Positions 41,984 to 51,919 are shown, numbered from the stretch's first letter. The stretch is DNA of 64,000 nt from JBALVT01 sp045110675 (GCA_045110675.1 JBGCGJ010000015.1:62001-126000); one strand, 5' to 3'. Notes: generated by a model from the letters alone, not told the origin. Translations and numbers: made by a program.

Positions 41984-43783
41984 GTGAGCGACCTTAGTAA
42001 TATCCGCAATTTTTCAATTATTGCCCACATTGACCACGGCAAATCCACGCTTGCAGACCGCTTTATTCAGCATTGTGGGGGCCTGAGTGCACGGGAAATG
42101 GATGCGCAGGTTCTCGATTCCATGGATATCGAGCGGGAGCGGGGCATCACCATTAAGGCCCAGAGTGTCACTCTGGATTACACCGCAAAAAACGGTACCA
42201 CCTATCAGCTCAACTTTATCGACACGCCTGGCCACGTCGATTTTTCCTATGAAGTATCCCGCTCTCTGGCCGCCTGCGAAGGGGCTTTGTTGGTTGTGGA
42301 TGCCGGTCAAGGCGTAGAGGCACAGTCAGTGGCGAATTGTTACACCGCCATCGAACAGGGGCTGGAGGTCTTGCCCATTTTGAACAAGATGGATTTGCCC
42401 CAGGCCGACCCAGAAAAAGTACAGTTGGAAATCGAAGAAATTATCGGCATCGATGCAAGCGATGCGGTACCCGTTAGCGCAAAGTCGGGTATGGGTGTTG
42501 AAGACGCGCTGGAATCCCTGGTAGAGAAAATACCACCGCCGGAGGGCGACCGGGACGCACCTCTGCAGGCACTGATTATCGATTCCTGGTTCGACAATTA
42601 CCTCGGCGTTGTGTCTTTGGTCAGGGTCAAACACGGAGAATTAAAAAAGCGAGATAAGATCGTCGCAAAATCCATCGGTAAAGCGCACCAGGTAGACAGC
42701 GTGGGAATTTTCACCCCCAAGCGCCACGAAACCGGTGTACTGCGAGCCGGGGAAGTGGGATTTGTCGTTGCTGGAATCAAAGACATTCAAGGGGCGCCGG
42801 TGGGTGATACACTGACCCACGCGAGCGAGCCGGATGTCGAGGCGCTGCCCGGATTTAAACGGGTTAAGCCACAGGTATATGCGGGTATTTTCCCAATATC
42901 CTCCGATGATTTTGAAGACTTCCGGGATGCACTGGCCAAACTCACATTGAACGATGCCTCCCTGTTTTACGAACCCGAAAGTTCCGATGCTCTTGGCTTC
43001 GGTTTTCGCTGTGGCTTCCTGGGTATGCTCCACATGGAAATTATTCAGGAGCGTCTGGAACGTGAGTACGACCTCGACCTCATTACATCGGCCCCAACCG
43101 TAATCTACGAAGTGGAAAAGAAAAACGGCGATATCATCACCGTGGACAACCCTTCATCTCTACCTGATCTGGGCGACATTGAATCGATGCGAGAGCCCAT
43201 CGCTCGTGCGCATATTTTAGTGCCGCAAGACTATTTGGGAAATGTGATTACCCTGTGTGTTGATAAGCGTGGCGTGCAAAAAGATATGCAATTCCTGGGT
43301 TCTCAAGTATCGGTTACCTACGACCTGCCCATGGCCGAGGTGGTGCTGGATTTCTTCGATCGCCTGAAGTCTGTGAGTCGTGGTTATGCTTCTTTAGATT
43401 ACAGCTTCGAGCGGTTTGAAGCGGCCGATCTAGTGCGTCTGGATGTGTTGATCAACTCGGAACGTGTCGACGCGCTGGCTATTATTTTACACCGCAATCA
43501 AGTGCAATCTCGCGGACGGGCCCTCACCGAGAAAATGAAAGAGCTTATCCCTAGACAAATGTTTGACGTGGCAATTCAGGCGGCGGTTGGTAGTAAAGTG
43601 GTAGCCCGGCAAACGGTGAAAGCCCTGCGTAAAAATGTGACGGCAAAGTGCTACGGCGGTGATGTATCGCGAAAACGCAAACTATTAGAAAAACAAAAGG
43701 CCGGTAAGAAGCGGATGAAGCAGGTTGGTAGCGTTGAGGTTCCGCAATCTGCTTTTCTGGCGGTTCTGAAAGTTGACAGTTAA
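41984..43783 (+). CDS. lepA: elongation factor 4 (LepA)
   Basis: The 599-residue translational GTPase starts with GTG and the sequence SDLSNIRNFSIIAHIDHGKST. The P-loop AHIDHGKST, the GITIKAQ switch region, DTPGHVDF and NKMDLP are present. The LepA-specific C-terminal domain ends with SRKRKLLEKQKAGKKRMKQVG. It acts on ribosomes under stress or in biogenesis. It is followed by lepB after 23 bases, the usual lepA-lepB pair. Confidence 0.97.
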   Translation: MSDLSNIRNFSIIAHIDHGKSTLADRFIQHCGGLSAREMDAQVLDSMDIERERGITIKAQSVTLDYTAKNGTTYQLNFIDTPGHVDFSYEVSRSLAACEGALLVVDAGQGVEAQSVANCYTAIEQGLEVLPILNKMDLPQADPEKVQLEIEEIIGIDASDAVPVSAKSGMGVEDALESLVEKIPPPEGDRDAPLQALIIDSWFDNYLGVVSLVRVKHGELKKRDKIVAKSIGKAHQVDSVGIFTPKRHETGVLRAGEVGFVVAGIKDIQGAPVGDTLTHASEPDVEALPGFKRVKPQVYAGIFPISSDDFEDFRDALAKLTLNDASLFYEPESSDALGFGFRCGFLGMLHMEIIQERLEREYDLDLITSAPTVIYEVEKKNGDIITVDNPSSLPDLGDIESMREPIARAHILVPQDYLGNVITLCVDKRGVQKDMQFLGSQVSVTYDLPMAEVVLDFFDRLKSVSRGYASLDYSFERFEAADLVRLDVLINSERVDALAIILHRNQVQSRGRALTEKMKELIPRQMFDVAIQAAVGSKVVARQTVKALRKNVTAKCYGGDVSRKRKLLEKQKAGKKRMKQVGSVEVPQSAFLAVLKVDS

Positions 43784-43806
43784 AGATTGATAGCGCACAG
43801 GAAGTT

Positions 43807-44649
43807 ATGATGAATATAGATTTCCCCCTCATTCTGGTGATTCTCGTCTTTGTCAGCGGGCTGATCTGGGCGATTGACGCGATTTTTTTTGCGCCCCAGA
43901 GGAAGAAAACCATAGTGAGTTTGCAGGAGAAATATCCCAAGTGGGAATCCGAAAATACCCATCAGGCTGCTCAGTTTCGCGCTGAATTGGCGCAGTCGGC
44001 GACAGAGCCCACCGTAGTAGAGTACGCGAAATCTTTTTTCCCTGTCTTGTTCGTCGTTTTTTTCCTCAGGTCTTTCCTGGTTGAACCTTTTCAAATTCCT
44101 TCGGGTTCTATGGTGCCCACCTTGCAGGTGGGAGATTACATATTGGTCAACAAATTCACTTATGGCGTGCGCCTGCCTGTTATTCGCGACAAGGTCATCG
44201 ATCTCAATAAACCTGAACGCGGGGACGTGATGGTATTTTTCCCGCCCCATAAGAATGACACTTACTACATCAAGCGTGTGGTGGGTTTACCGGGAGATAA
44301 AATCCTCTATCGCGATAAAGAAATCTACGTTAACGGGGTGAAAGTGAAGCGGCAACACATCGCGACGCTACCCGCTGGCAATGACCGATATCAAATCAGC
44401 ACCGAATCCCTAGGTGAATCCGACCACCTCATGCAAGTCAACGATGCAAGACCAGGCCGCGGTCATACTACCGTGGTCAAGCCCGGGCACTACTTTATGA
44501 TGGGTGATAATAGGGATAATAGTGCCGATAGTCGCAGTTGGGGTCAGGTGCCAGAACGCGATATAGTAGGTAAAGCATTCGCAATCTGGATGCACTGGGA
44601 CAACTTTTTTAGCCTACCGAGTTTTAGTCGGGTAGGCGTAATTGAGTAA
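43807..44649 (+). CDS. lepB: signal peptidase I
   Basis: A 280-residue inner-membrane protease that removes signal peptides. Two N-terminal membrane spans (PLILVILVFVSGLIWAID and FFPVLFVVFFLRSFLV) are followed by the catalytic Ser101 in PSGSMVPTL and Lys156 in YIKRVVGLPGD. The C-terminal box GDNRDNSADSRSWG is conserved. ATG 43807 and 43810 are both possible starts. It is co-oriented with lepA and the following DUF4845 and rnc genes. Confidence 0.97.
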   Translation: MMNIDFPLILVILVFVSGLIWAIDAIFFAPQRKKTIVSLQEKYPKWESENTHQAAQFRAELAQSATEPTVVEYAKSFFPVLFVVFFLRSFLVEPFQIPSGSMVPTLQVGDYILVNKFTYGVRLPVIRDKVIDLNKPERGDVMVFFPPHKNDTYYIKRVVGLPGDKILYRDKEIYVNGVKVKRQHIATLPAGNDRYQISTESLGESDHLMQVNDARPGRGHTTVVKPGHYFMMGDNRDNSADSRSWGQVPERDIVGKAFAIWMHWDNFFSLPSFSRVGVIE

Positions 44650-44680
44650 GTAATACAATAATAGAACGGGGAGATATGGC

Positions 44681-45064
44681 ATGAGAACACATCGTCATCA
44701 GTCGGGAATATCATTGCTGGGTATGTTGGCCATAGCGATTATGGTAGGTTTTTTCGCAATGTGCGGATTGCGTATGGCACCGAGTTATTTTGAATACCTA
44801 ACCGTCAAAGACCTGATTACCAAGGTTGCGACCGAATATGGGGCTGAGGCCAAGACTGCTCGCGAATTACACCGATCCATTTCTACCAACCTCAATACTA
44901 ACCAGATATACGGTATTAACTCGAAAGACATCGAAATATATCGCAAAGAAGGCAAAATGTTTATCGACGCGAACTACGAAGCTCGAATTCATGTCATTGG
45001 CCGAATAGACGCGGTCATGAGCTTCGATGATCTTAAATTTGAAGTCGGCAAGCCCGTTCTTTAA
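44681..45064 (+). CDS. DUF4845 family membrane protein
   Basis: A 127-residue protein with one N-terminal hydrophobic span (GISLLGMLAIAIMVGFFAMCG) that looks like a pilin-type or signal anchor start. FEYLTVKDLITKVATEY and the rest form a small extracytoplasmic domain. DUF4845 proteins regularly sit between lepB and rnc in Pseudomonas-like genomes, as here. The function is unknown. It begins 31 bases after lepB and precedes rnc by 20 bases, so it is in the operon. Confidence 0.88.
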   Translation: MRTHRHQSGISLLGMLAIAIMVGFFAMCGLRMAPSYFEYLTVKDLITKVATEYGAEAKTARELHRSISTNLNTNQIYGINSKDIEIYRKEGKMFIDANYEARIHVIGRIDAVMSFDDLKFEVGKPVL

Positions 45065-45084
45065 TCTGCGGGTGAGCTCTGTAG

Positions 45085-45759
45085 ATGAATGACCTCGAGC
45101 GCCTGCAACGGGTTATCAAATACGAATTCTCCGATACTGAACTGCTCTCGCTGGCCCTTGCCCATCGCAGCGTCGGCAGTCACAACAATGAGCGCCTGGA
45201 GTTTTTGGGCGACTCCATCGTCAATCATGTCATCGCCGAGGCACTTTATCAGCAATTCCCACAAGCTCGAGAGGGGGAGCTAAGCCGAATGCGTGCCGCT
45301 TTGGTCAAGGGCGACACCTTGGCTGAGCTCGCCACGGAATTGGGGCTGGGGGAGTTTTTACTTCTGGGCCCCGGTGAGAAGAAAAGTGGTGGGCATCGTC
45401 GCAGCTCGATTCTTGCCGATGCTTTCGAAGCACTGGCCGGAGCAATATTGCTCGACAGTAGTGTCGAGGTGGTTAGATCTCACTTGCTCACATGGTTTGC
45501 TTCGCGTTTGCAGCAGTTGAATGTATCCGTCACCGTCAAAGACCCCAAGACTCGTCTGCAGGAATACTTGCAAGGCAGAAAGAAGCCGTTGCCGGAATAT
45601 GAAATGCTCAGCGTTTCTGGGGAAGATCACAATCAGATGTTTGAAGTGGTATGTCATATTGCAAAACCTGAGCTGCGGGTGATTGGCAAGGGCGGCACCA
45701 GACGTAAGGCGGAACAAGCCGCTGCGGCAGCGGCACTGGAGAGTATGAATGCCCTCTGA
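45085..45759 (+). CDS. rnc: ribonuclease III
   Basis: A 224-residue double-strand-specific RNase that processes rRNA and other structured RNA. The catalytic signature ERLEFLGDSIVNHVIAEALY and the second metal-binding stretch ADAFEALAGAILLDS are intact. The double-stranded RNA-binding domain follows (DPKTRLQEYLQGRKKPLP to the end). It overlaps era by 11 bases, as in the conserved rnc-era operon. Confidence 0.97.
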   Translation: MNDLERLQRVIKYEFSDTELLSLALAHRSVGSHNNERLEFLGDSIVNHVIAEALYQQFPQAREGELSRMRAALVKGDTLAELATELGLGEFLLLGPGEKKSGGHRRSSILADAFEALAGAILLDSSVEVVRSHLLTWFASRLQQLNVSVTVKDPKTRLQEYLQGRKKPLPEYEMLSVSGEDHNQMFEVVCHIAKPELRVIGKGGTRRKAEQAAAAAALESMNAL

Positions 45760-46654
45760 GATTGAGCCAAAACGCTGTGGCTATGTGGCCATTGTCGGGC
45801 GCCCCAATGTGGGCAAATCCACCTTGCTTAATCATATCCTCGGGCAGAAGATCAGTATCACTTCCCGCAAACCGCAAACGACTCGACATCAGGTGCTGGG
45901 TATTAAAACCGAGGGAGATAGCCAGATTATTTTTGTCGACACTCCTGGCTTGCACAAACTCGAAAGCAAGGCGATTAATCGCTATATGAATCGTGCCGCC
46001 AGCTCGGCGATCAAGGACGTCGATGTGATCGTTTTTGTTGTTGATAGAACAGCCTGGACGGATGAAGATGAAATGGTGCTGGAGCGCGTTCGCTACTCGG
46101 ACGCGCCGGTAATACTGGCCGTCAATAAGGCCGACCTTCTAGAGGATAAAACACGACTTCTACCCCATTTGCAGGAGCTTGCCAGCAAAGGGGAGTTCGT
46201 CGCGATAATGCCTATATCGGCGCTCACTAACCACAATGTCGACGAGCTGGAGAACCAAATCCTTGCAACACTTCCCACCGCTACGCATTTTTTCCCCGAA
46301 GACCAGATCACAGATCGCAGTCAGCGCTTTTTGGCGGCGGAAATCGTGCGCGAAAAAATTATGCGCCAGCTGGGCGACGAGCTTCCCTATTCTGTTACTG
46401 TCGAAATAGAGGAATTTAAGACCGAGGGTGCGGTACTGCATATATCCGCAGTGATTTTTGTGGAGCGAAAAGGACAGAAAAAGATACTCATCGGCGAGGG
46501 TGGTTCAAGACTTCGCTCTATTGGCTCTGACGCGCGTAAAGATATGGAGCCTTTGTTCGACAGCAAAGTAATGTTGCGGCTTTGGATTAAGGTCAAATCG
46601 GGTTGGTCAGATGACGAGCGCGCCTTGCGTAGCTTGGGTTATGATGACCGGTAG
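45749..46654 (+). CDS. era: GTPase Era
   Basis: The 301-residue Era GTPase binds 16S rRNA and helps 30S maturation. The P-loop GRPNVGKSTLLN, DTPGLHKL and NKADLLED are the G motifs. A C-terminal KH domain includes VERKGQKKILIGEGGSRLRSIG. It starts inside rnc and is followed by recO after 73 bases. Length and motifs are normal. Confidence 0.97.
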   Translation: MPSEIEPKRCGYVAIVGRPNVGKSTLLNHILGQKISITSRKPQTTRHQVLGIKTEGDSQIIFVDTPGLHKLESKAINRYMNRAASSAIKDVDVIVFVVDRTAWTDEDEMVLERVRYSDAPVILAVNKADLLEDKTRLLPHLQELASKGEFVAIMPISALTNHNVDELENQILATLPTATHFFPEDQITDRSQRFLAAEIVREKIMRQLGDELPYSVTVEIEEFKTEGAVLHISAVIFVERKGQKKILIGEGGSRLRSIGSDARKDMEPLFDSKVMLRLWIKVKSGWSDDERALRSLGYDDR

Positions 46655-46727
46655 CTGTCCTCATGAACGTGTTTTGTTGGCGAGGGCGATCTCTCGACTG
46701 AAATCTTCAAGGTCCTTATCTTAAAGA

Positions 46728-47477
46728 GTGTCATCTTTGCGAGTTCAACTGCAGCCAGCCTTTGTGTTACACAGTCGCAACTACCGCGACAGCAGTCATC
46801 TGCTGGAGGTATTGACCTCGCAATACGGTCGAGTGGCGCTGGTATCGAAAGGGTCTCGTCGGGCGGTGCGCGGTCGCTCTAAAGGAGCCATCCTGCAACC
46901 TTTTATCCCCCTTTTGATTTCCTTCACTGGTCGCAATGAGCTTATGACACTGACCGGAAGCGAGGTCGCTGGGCTGGCGAACACACTGGTAGGTGAGCGC
47001 TTATTCAGCGGGATTTATCTCAATGAGCTTGTGGTTAGATTGTTGCACCGAAATGATGCACATCCAAATTTGTTCATTGCTTATGGTAATGCAGTCGCGT
47101 CGCTGGCCGAAGATAAGCCCTTGGATGATGTGCTGCGTCAGTTTGAGCTCAAGCTGTTGGATGAACTCGGCTACAGCTTCGATTTGGCGGTCGACGGCCA
47201 CAGCGGAGAACCCGTCGAGGAAAAGTACTGGTATCACTATCATCAGGAATTCGGTCTAGTGAGGCAGCAAACATCCTCTAGCCCTGACAATCGGGTGTAT
47301 TCGGGTGAAGATTTACTGGCCATCGCCGCGGGAGCGCAAAGCGATGCGGCGCGTTTGACGTCCAAGCGTCTGCTGCGTGATGCCCTGGCCGGTCACCTCG
47401 GAGATAAACCATTGAAGAGTCGCGAATTGTTTCGACGTGTGGCTAAACCAGCGGTTGTCGGTGGAGAAAAAATTTGA
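46728..47477 (+). CDS. recO: DNA repair protein RecO
   Basis: A 249-residue RecO protein that loads RecA on SSB-coated single strands together with RecR. The start is GTG. The N-terminal OB fold begins VQLQPAFVLHSRNYRDSSHLLEVLTSQYGRVALVSKGSRR. ELVVRLLHRNDAHPNLF is typical of the helical part. In many gammaproteobacteria pdxJ follows recO. Here acpS follows directly, with a 4-base overlap. Confidence 0.93.
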   Translation: MSSLRVQLQPAFVLHSRNYRDSSHLLEVLTSQYGRVALVSKGSRRAVRGRSKGAILQPFIPLLISFTGRNELMTLTGSEVAGLANTLVGERLFSGIYLNELVVRLLHRNDAHPNLFIAYGNAVASLAEDKPLDDVLRQFELKLLDELGYSFDLAVDGHSGEPVEEKYWYHYHQEFGLVRQQTSSSPDNRVYSGEDLLAIAAGAQSDAARLTSKRLLRDALAGHLGDKPLKSRELFRRVAKPAVVGGEKI

Positions 47478-47845
47478 TTGCCCTGGGAACTGATATTCTC
47501 AAAGTGGAGCGAATTGTTGAGGTGGGCGATCGTCTCGGCGACCGATTTGTTCGTCGCATACTCACAGACGAGGAGCGCGAAGAATATGCACAAAGTGGAT
47601 TGCCCAATCGCCTGCTCGCCAAGCGCTTCGCTGCCAAAGAGGCAGTAGCCAAGGCCCTCGGTACCGGAATAGGGCGTGGCGTCAGTTGGCAGGATATTCA
47701 AATCGATCACGATGAAATGGGAGCACCACGGGTGCTGCTCAGCGGTGGCGCTGCGGAGGTTGCCAAGGCACGCGGTGGCACCACGATTTTGTTAAGCCTG
47801 TCCGATGAAGAAGAGTATGTGGTCGCTTTTGCCGCACTGATTTGA
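47474..47845 (+). CDS. acpS: holo-[acyl-carrier-protein] synthase
   Basis: A 123-residue phosphopantetheinyl transferase that loads ACP with the 4'-phosphopantetheine arm. The N-terminal ALGTDILKVERI holds the metal-binding Asp, and AKRFAAKEAVAKALG holds the conserved Lys-Glu pair. The start is TTG, overlapping the recO stop by 4 bases. The usual pdxJ gene between recO and acpS is absent. Confidence 0.95.
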   Translation: MIALGTDILKVERIVEVGDRLGDRFVRRILTDEEREEYAQSGLPNRLLAKRFAAKEAVAKALGTGIGRGVSWQDIQIDHDEMGAPRVLLSGGAAEVAKARGGTTILLSLSDEEEYVVAFAALI

Positions 47846-47936
47846 CCGAGTCAGACCCTTTTGAGAATGTAAGCCGCAGCAGTTTTCTATATACTTCCAA
47901 TCTCTGTTCAGCAGTAGTCACTAGCGGTAGTCACTT

Positions 47937-48833
47937 ATGCCCCAATACCCCACGATTGAAGCCTGTATTGGCAACACGCCTCTGGTTCGATTGCAGCGCC
48001 TCCCGGGTGAGACTAGCAACACATTGCTGGTCAAATTAGAGGGTAATAACCCAGCCGGTTCGGTTAAGGATCGTCCGGCCTTGAGCATGATTGCCCAGGC
48101 TGAAGCTCGCGGCGACATTAGCCCGGGAGACACGCTGATAGAGGCTACCAGTGGCAATACCGGAATTGCTTTAGCGATGGCTGCGGCAATCAGAGGGTAT
48201 CGACTCATTCTTATCATGCCGAGCCATATGAGTGAGGAGCGAAAATTGGCCATGTCTGCCTATGGGGCAGTATTGCTTGAGGTGAGTCAGTCATCTGGCA
48301 TGGAAGGTGCTAGAGATTTGGCTATGGACATGCAGCGCAGAGGTGAGGGCAGGGTGCTCGACCAATTCGCCAATCCCGACAATCCTCTCGCACACCTTGA
48401 GGGCACGGGCCCTGAGCTCTGGGAGCAGACTCAGGGAACCATTAGCCATTTTGTGAGCTCTATGGGTACCACCGGCACCATAATGGGCTGCTCTGCGTAT
48501 CTTAAGCAACAAAATGAGGCGATCCAGATCATTGGTCTTCAACCCCTGGAAGGCTCCAGTATTCCGGGTATCAGAAGATGGTCCAAGGAGTATGTGCCCA
48601 GTATTTTTGATTCTGCCAGCGTGGACCGGGTTATCGATATCTCGCAAACTGAGTCCGAACAAACCATGCGTAGGCTGGCGGCGGAAGAGGGAATATTTTG
48701 TGGCGTGTCTTCAGGGGGTTCTGTCGCGGCCGCACTACAGCTGTCTCGGGAGCTTGAGAACGCCGTGATTGTAGCCATTGTCTGTGATCGAGGAGATCGC
48801 TATCTATCGACCGGTGTTTTTAATCAGTCCTGA
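47937..48833 (+). CDS. cysM: cysteine synthase B
   Basis: A 298-residue PLP enzyme that makes cysteine from O-acetylserine and sulfide or thiosulfate. The PLP lysine lies in NNPAGSVKDRPA (Lys44). EATSGNTGIALAMAA binds the substrate, and SSMGTTGTIMGCS binds the cofactor phosphate. The Pseudomonas-type position next to relA and the length fit CysM rather than CysK. No rlmD (rumA) gene lies between it and relA. Confidence 0.94.
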   Translation: MPQYPTIEACIGNTPLVRLQRLPGETSNTLLVKLEGNNPAGSVKDRPALSMIAQAEARGDISPGDTLIEATSGNTGIALAMAAAIRGYRLILIMPSHMSEERKLAMSAYGAVLLEVSQSSGMEGARDLAMDMQRRGEGRVLDQFANPDNPLAHLEGTGPELWEQTQGTISHFVSSMGTTGTIMGCSAYLKQQNEAIQIIGLQPLEGSSIPGIRRWSKEYVPSIFDSASVDRVIDISQTESEQTMRRLAAEEGIFCGVSSGGSVAAALQLSRELENAVIVAIVCDRGDRYLSTGVFNQS

Positions 48834-48848
48834 GAGGACTCGGTAAAC

Positions 48849-51095
48849 ATGGTTCAGGTACGAAAACAATCTTACTTCAACGATTCGGGCGGCATCGACC
48901 TGAAAAGTTGGCTGGAACAACTGCCGGTGTCCCTGGAGGGAGCAGATCGTTCACACCTGCTCGATGCCTGTCACTTAGCTCGAGATGTAAGAAACACACC
49001 CGGCTTGGATTTACCCGACTGGTCCACACAATCAGATTGCTTTATTGCCGGGCTCGATATGGCTCAAATCCTCGCTGACCTCCACGTGGGGATAGACGCT
49101 CTTGTAGCGGGGCTGCTCTATCGTTCTGTGCGCGAAGACAAACTCACTTTAGAGCAGGTGAGAGAGAACTTTGGAGATGAGGCCGCCACCCTGATCCAGG
49201 GTGTTTTGAGAATGGCGGCTATCAGCGACTTTCAATACCAGAGTGAATCCCCCGTGCTTGGGCAGGCCTCCGGGCAAAAAGATAACATCCGGAAAATGTT
49301 GATTTCTCTGGTAGACGATGTCCGAGTGGCTCTCATTAAACTGGCGGAGCGAAGCTGTGCGATTCGCGCTGTGAAGGACGACGAGCAGCGTCGTCGGGGC
49401 GTCGCACAGGAAGTATTTGATGTCTATGCACCGTTGGCCCACCGACTTGGGATTGGGCACCTGAAATGGGAGCTCGAAGATCTGTCATTTCGTTATATCT
49501 ACACCGACGCCTACCGAAAAATAGCGCGTCTGTTGGATAGCAAACGACTTGAGCGCGACGAGTTTATTGCCCGGGTGCAAGAGGAGTTATATCGCGCCTT
49601 GCGAAATGCAGGCCTGGAAGTAGAAATTACGGGCCGCTCCAAACATATCTATAGTATCTGGCGAAAAATGCAGCGTAAGGGCATTGGGTTTTCTCAGGTG
49701 TACGATATTCGAGCGGTGCGCATTTTGGTTCCCGAAGTGAAGGACTGCTACGCGACCCTGGGTATGGTTCACGGCCTGTGGCGCAACATTCCCAATGAAT
49801 TTGATGACTACATCGCCAACCCCAAGGAAAACGGATACCGTTCCCTGCATACCGCTGTGATAGGCCCTGAGGGTAAAGTACTGGAGATTCAAATTCGTAC
49901 ACATCAGATGGATGATGAGGCGGAACTTGGGGTTTGCGCTCACTGGCGGTACAAAGACGCAGATAAAGAAAGCCGCATGGCGAGCACTTATGAGGAGAAA
50001 ATAGCCTGGTTAAGGCAAGTACTGGACTGGCACGAGGAAACCGGGGATGCCGATTCGGTGGTTGAACAATTCAGTTTCGATGTCGCCCAGGATCGGGTGT
50101 ACGTTTTTACCCCTAATGGCGATGTGGTCAACCTGGCGCAGGGTGCTACTCCTTTGGATTTTGCCTATCATGTTCATACCGAAGTTGGACATCGCTGCCG
50201 TGGTGCGAAGGTAAACGGTTCCATTGTTCCCCTGACCTATGCACTGAAAACCGGTGAGCAGGTTGAGGTGCTCACCAGCGCCCAGGGTGTTCCGCGCCGT
50301 GATTGGTTGCAATCCAGTTTGGGTTATCTCAGAACATCGAGAGCCAGAGCCAAAGTGCAACATTGGTTCAAGGCCCAGGCCAGAGAAGATAATGTCGACG
50401 CGGGCCGACATTTGTTGGAGCGGGAATTCAAACGCTTGGCCCTGACCAGTGTTGATTACCAGCGTATTGCCAAGAAGCTACAGCAAACGACGGTGGATGA
50501 TATGTACGCGGCGGTGGGCTCTGGAGACATCTCGTCTGCGGCAGTGTTGAACGTTGCACAGGGGTTGGTCGAGAGTCGGCATGGACCACAGCTAAAACTG
50601 GCAAAATCCGGAAGTAACTCCTACCGTGGCCAGGTTCAGGTGCATGGTGTGGGCAATTTGCTCACCTACCTCGCTGGCTGTTGTAAGCCGCTGCCAGGCG
50701 ATGGCATTACTGGTTTTATTACCAAGGGCCGTGGGGTCAGTGTCCATCGAAACGATTGTGGCCGAGTGATGAAACTGCAAGAGCATTCCCAGGATCGAAT
50801 CGTAGCGGTCGAGTGGGGTCCGAAAGCGCCGAAGGATAACTTTGAAGTTGATGTAGCCATTGAAGCCTACGATCGCCAGGGCTTGTTGAGAGATATTACT
50901 GAGTTGTTTGCCAATGCCCGCATCAATGTTCTCTCTATCAATACGCAAACCAATCAGAAACGTCATACAGCGACGATGCGTCTGCGAGTGGAGGTACCCA
51001 ATCTCAGCGCCTTGTCGCGATTGTTGGAGCGCCTGAATCGTCTTAACAACGTGGTATCGGCGGTTCGTTTGATGGATGAGAGTCGTCTGAAATGA
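48849..51095 (+). CDS. relA: (p)ppGpp synthetase RelA
   Basis: The 748-residue stringent-response synthetase contains a degenerate hydrolase domain (about 50-190; VGIDALVAGLLYRSV lacks the HD pair of SpoT). A synthetase domain follows, with SIWRKMQRKGIGFSQVYDIRAVRILVP and NPKENGYRSLHTAV. TGS (VYVFTPNGDVVNLAQGATPLDFAYHVHTEVG), zinc-finger-like and ACT domains end the protein. It makes (p)ppGpp at stalled ribosomes. It overlaps mazG by 4 bases, the standard relA-mazG pair. Confidence 0.96.
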   Translation: MVQVRKQSYFNDSGGIDLKSWLEQLPVSLEGADRSHLLDACHLARDVRNTPGLDLPDWSTQSDCFIAGLDMAQILADLHVGIDALVAGLLYRSVREDKLTLEQVRENFGDEAATLIQGVLRMAAISDFQYQSESPVLGQASGQKDNIRKMLISLVDDVRVALIKLAERSCAIRAVKDDEQRRRGVAQEVFDVYAPLAHRLGIGHLKWELEDLSFRYIYTDAYRKIARLLDSKRLERDEFIARVQEELYRALRNAGLEVEITGRSKHIYSIWRKMQRKGIGFSQVYDIRAVRILVPEVKDCYATLGMVHGLWRNIPNEFDDYIANPKENGYRSLHTAVIGPEGKVLEIQIRTHQMDDEAELGVCAHWRYKDADKESRMASTYEEKIAWLRQVLDWHEETGDADSVVEQFSFDVAQDRVYVFTPNGDVVNLAQGATPLDFAYHVHTEVGHRCRGAKVNGSIVPLTYALKTGEQVEVLTSAQGVPRRDWLQSSLGYLRTSRARAKVQHWFKAQAREDNVDAGRHLLEREFKRLALTSVDYQRIAKKLQQTTVDDMYAAVGSGDISSAAVLNVAQGLVESRHGPQLKLAKSGSNSYRGQVQVHGVGNLLTYLAGCCKPLPGDGITGFITKGRGVSVHRNDCGRVMKLQEHSQDRIVAVEWGPKAPKDNFEVDVAIEAYDRQGLLRDITELFANARINVLSINTQTNQKRHTATMRLRVEVPNLSALSRLLERLNRLNNVVSAVRLMDESRLK

Positions 51096-51919
51096 CGCTT
51101 TCAACACCGCGTTTCACCACCGTCGATTTGCTGCGAGTCATGGAGCGTCTTCGAGACCCGGAATCCGGGTGTCCCTGGGATGTGGCGCAGACCTTTGAAA
51201 CCATTGTCCCGTCAACGCTCGAAGAGTGCTACGAGCTGGCCGCTGCCATTGAAAACAGAGATTACCAGCATGTCGCTGAAGAGCTGGGTGATGTGCTGTT
51301 TCAAGTGGTTTTTTATGCTCAGCTAGGATCCGAGGAACAGCTTTTCTCCTTTGATGATGTTGTTCACACCTTGGTCGAAAAATTGTTACGCCGGCACCCG
51401 CATGTTTTCAACAACGGCGATATCGAAGGGGTTGTTTCCCAGTCGTCCTCGGTTGAGCAGGTTGCACACAGCTGGGAGGCGATCAAACAGGATGAGCGCA
51501 ATGCAAAACAACTAACAGGCCTGTTGGAGGACGTACCTCGCGCTCTCCCGGCCCTTCCGCGAGCGCAAAAGCTTCAAAAACGCGCAGCGGCCGTTGGTTT
51601 TGATTGGGATAGCCCCAGCCAAGTCTTTGACAAGTTGCAAGAAGAGTTGAGCGAGTTAAGCGCAGCAGTATCGGCCGGTTCTGTTGATTCTATTGAGGAC
51701 GAAATGGGGGATGTGCTATTCACCTGCGTCAATCTTGCTCGACATTTGAAGATCGATGCGGAAACCAGCTTGCGACGCTCGTCAAGCAAGTTCGAATCTC
51801 GCTTTCGGGCGATGGAATCCATGGCCGATGAGCGCGAAATGACCCTTCATTCAATGAATGCGATCTCTCTTGAGGACCTGTGGATGGAGGTCAAGCAGCG
51901 CTTTGAAGCACGCGACTAG
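51092..51919 (+). CDS. mazG: nucleoside triphosphate pyrophosphohydrolase MazG
   Basis: A 275-residue all-alpha NTP pyrophosphohydrolase with two MazG domains. Each carries the metal-binding EExx(x)D-type set: EELGDVLFQVVFYAQ in the first and DEMGDVLFTCVNLAR in the second. LRDPESGCPWDVAQT is the N-terminal signature. It can lower (p)ppGpp and remove aberrant nucleotides. It is translationally coupled to relA. Length is normal for the two-domain form. Confidence 0.95.
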   Translation: MTLSTPRFTTVDLLRVMERLRDPESGCPWDVAQTFETIVPSTLEECYELAAAIENRDYQHVAEELGDVLFQVVFYAQLGSEEQLFSFDDVVHTLVEKLLRRHPHVFNNGDIEGVVSQSSSVEQVAHSWEAIKQDERNAKQLTGLLEDVPRALPALPRAQKLQKRAAAVGFDWDSPSQVFDKLQEELSELSAAVSAGSVDSIEDEMGDVLFTCVNLARHLKIDAETSLRRSSSKFESRFRAMESMADEREMTLHSMNAISLEDLWMEVKQRFEARD

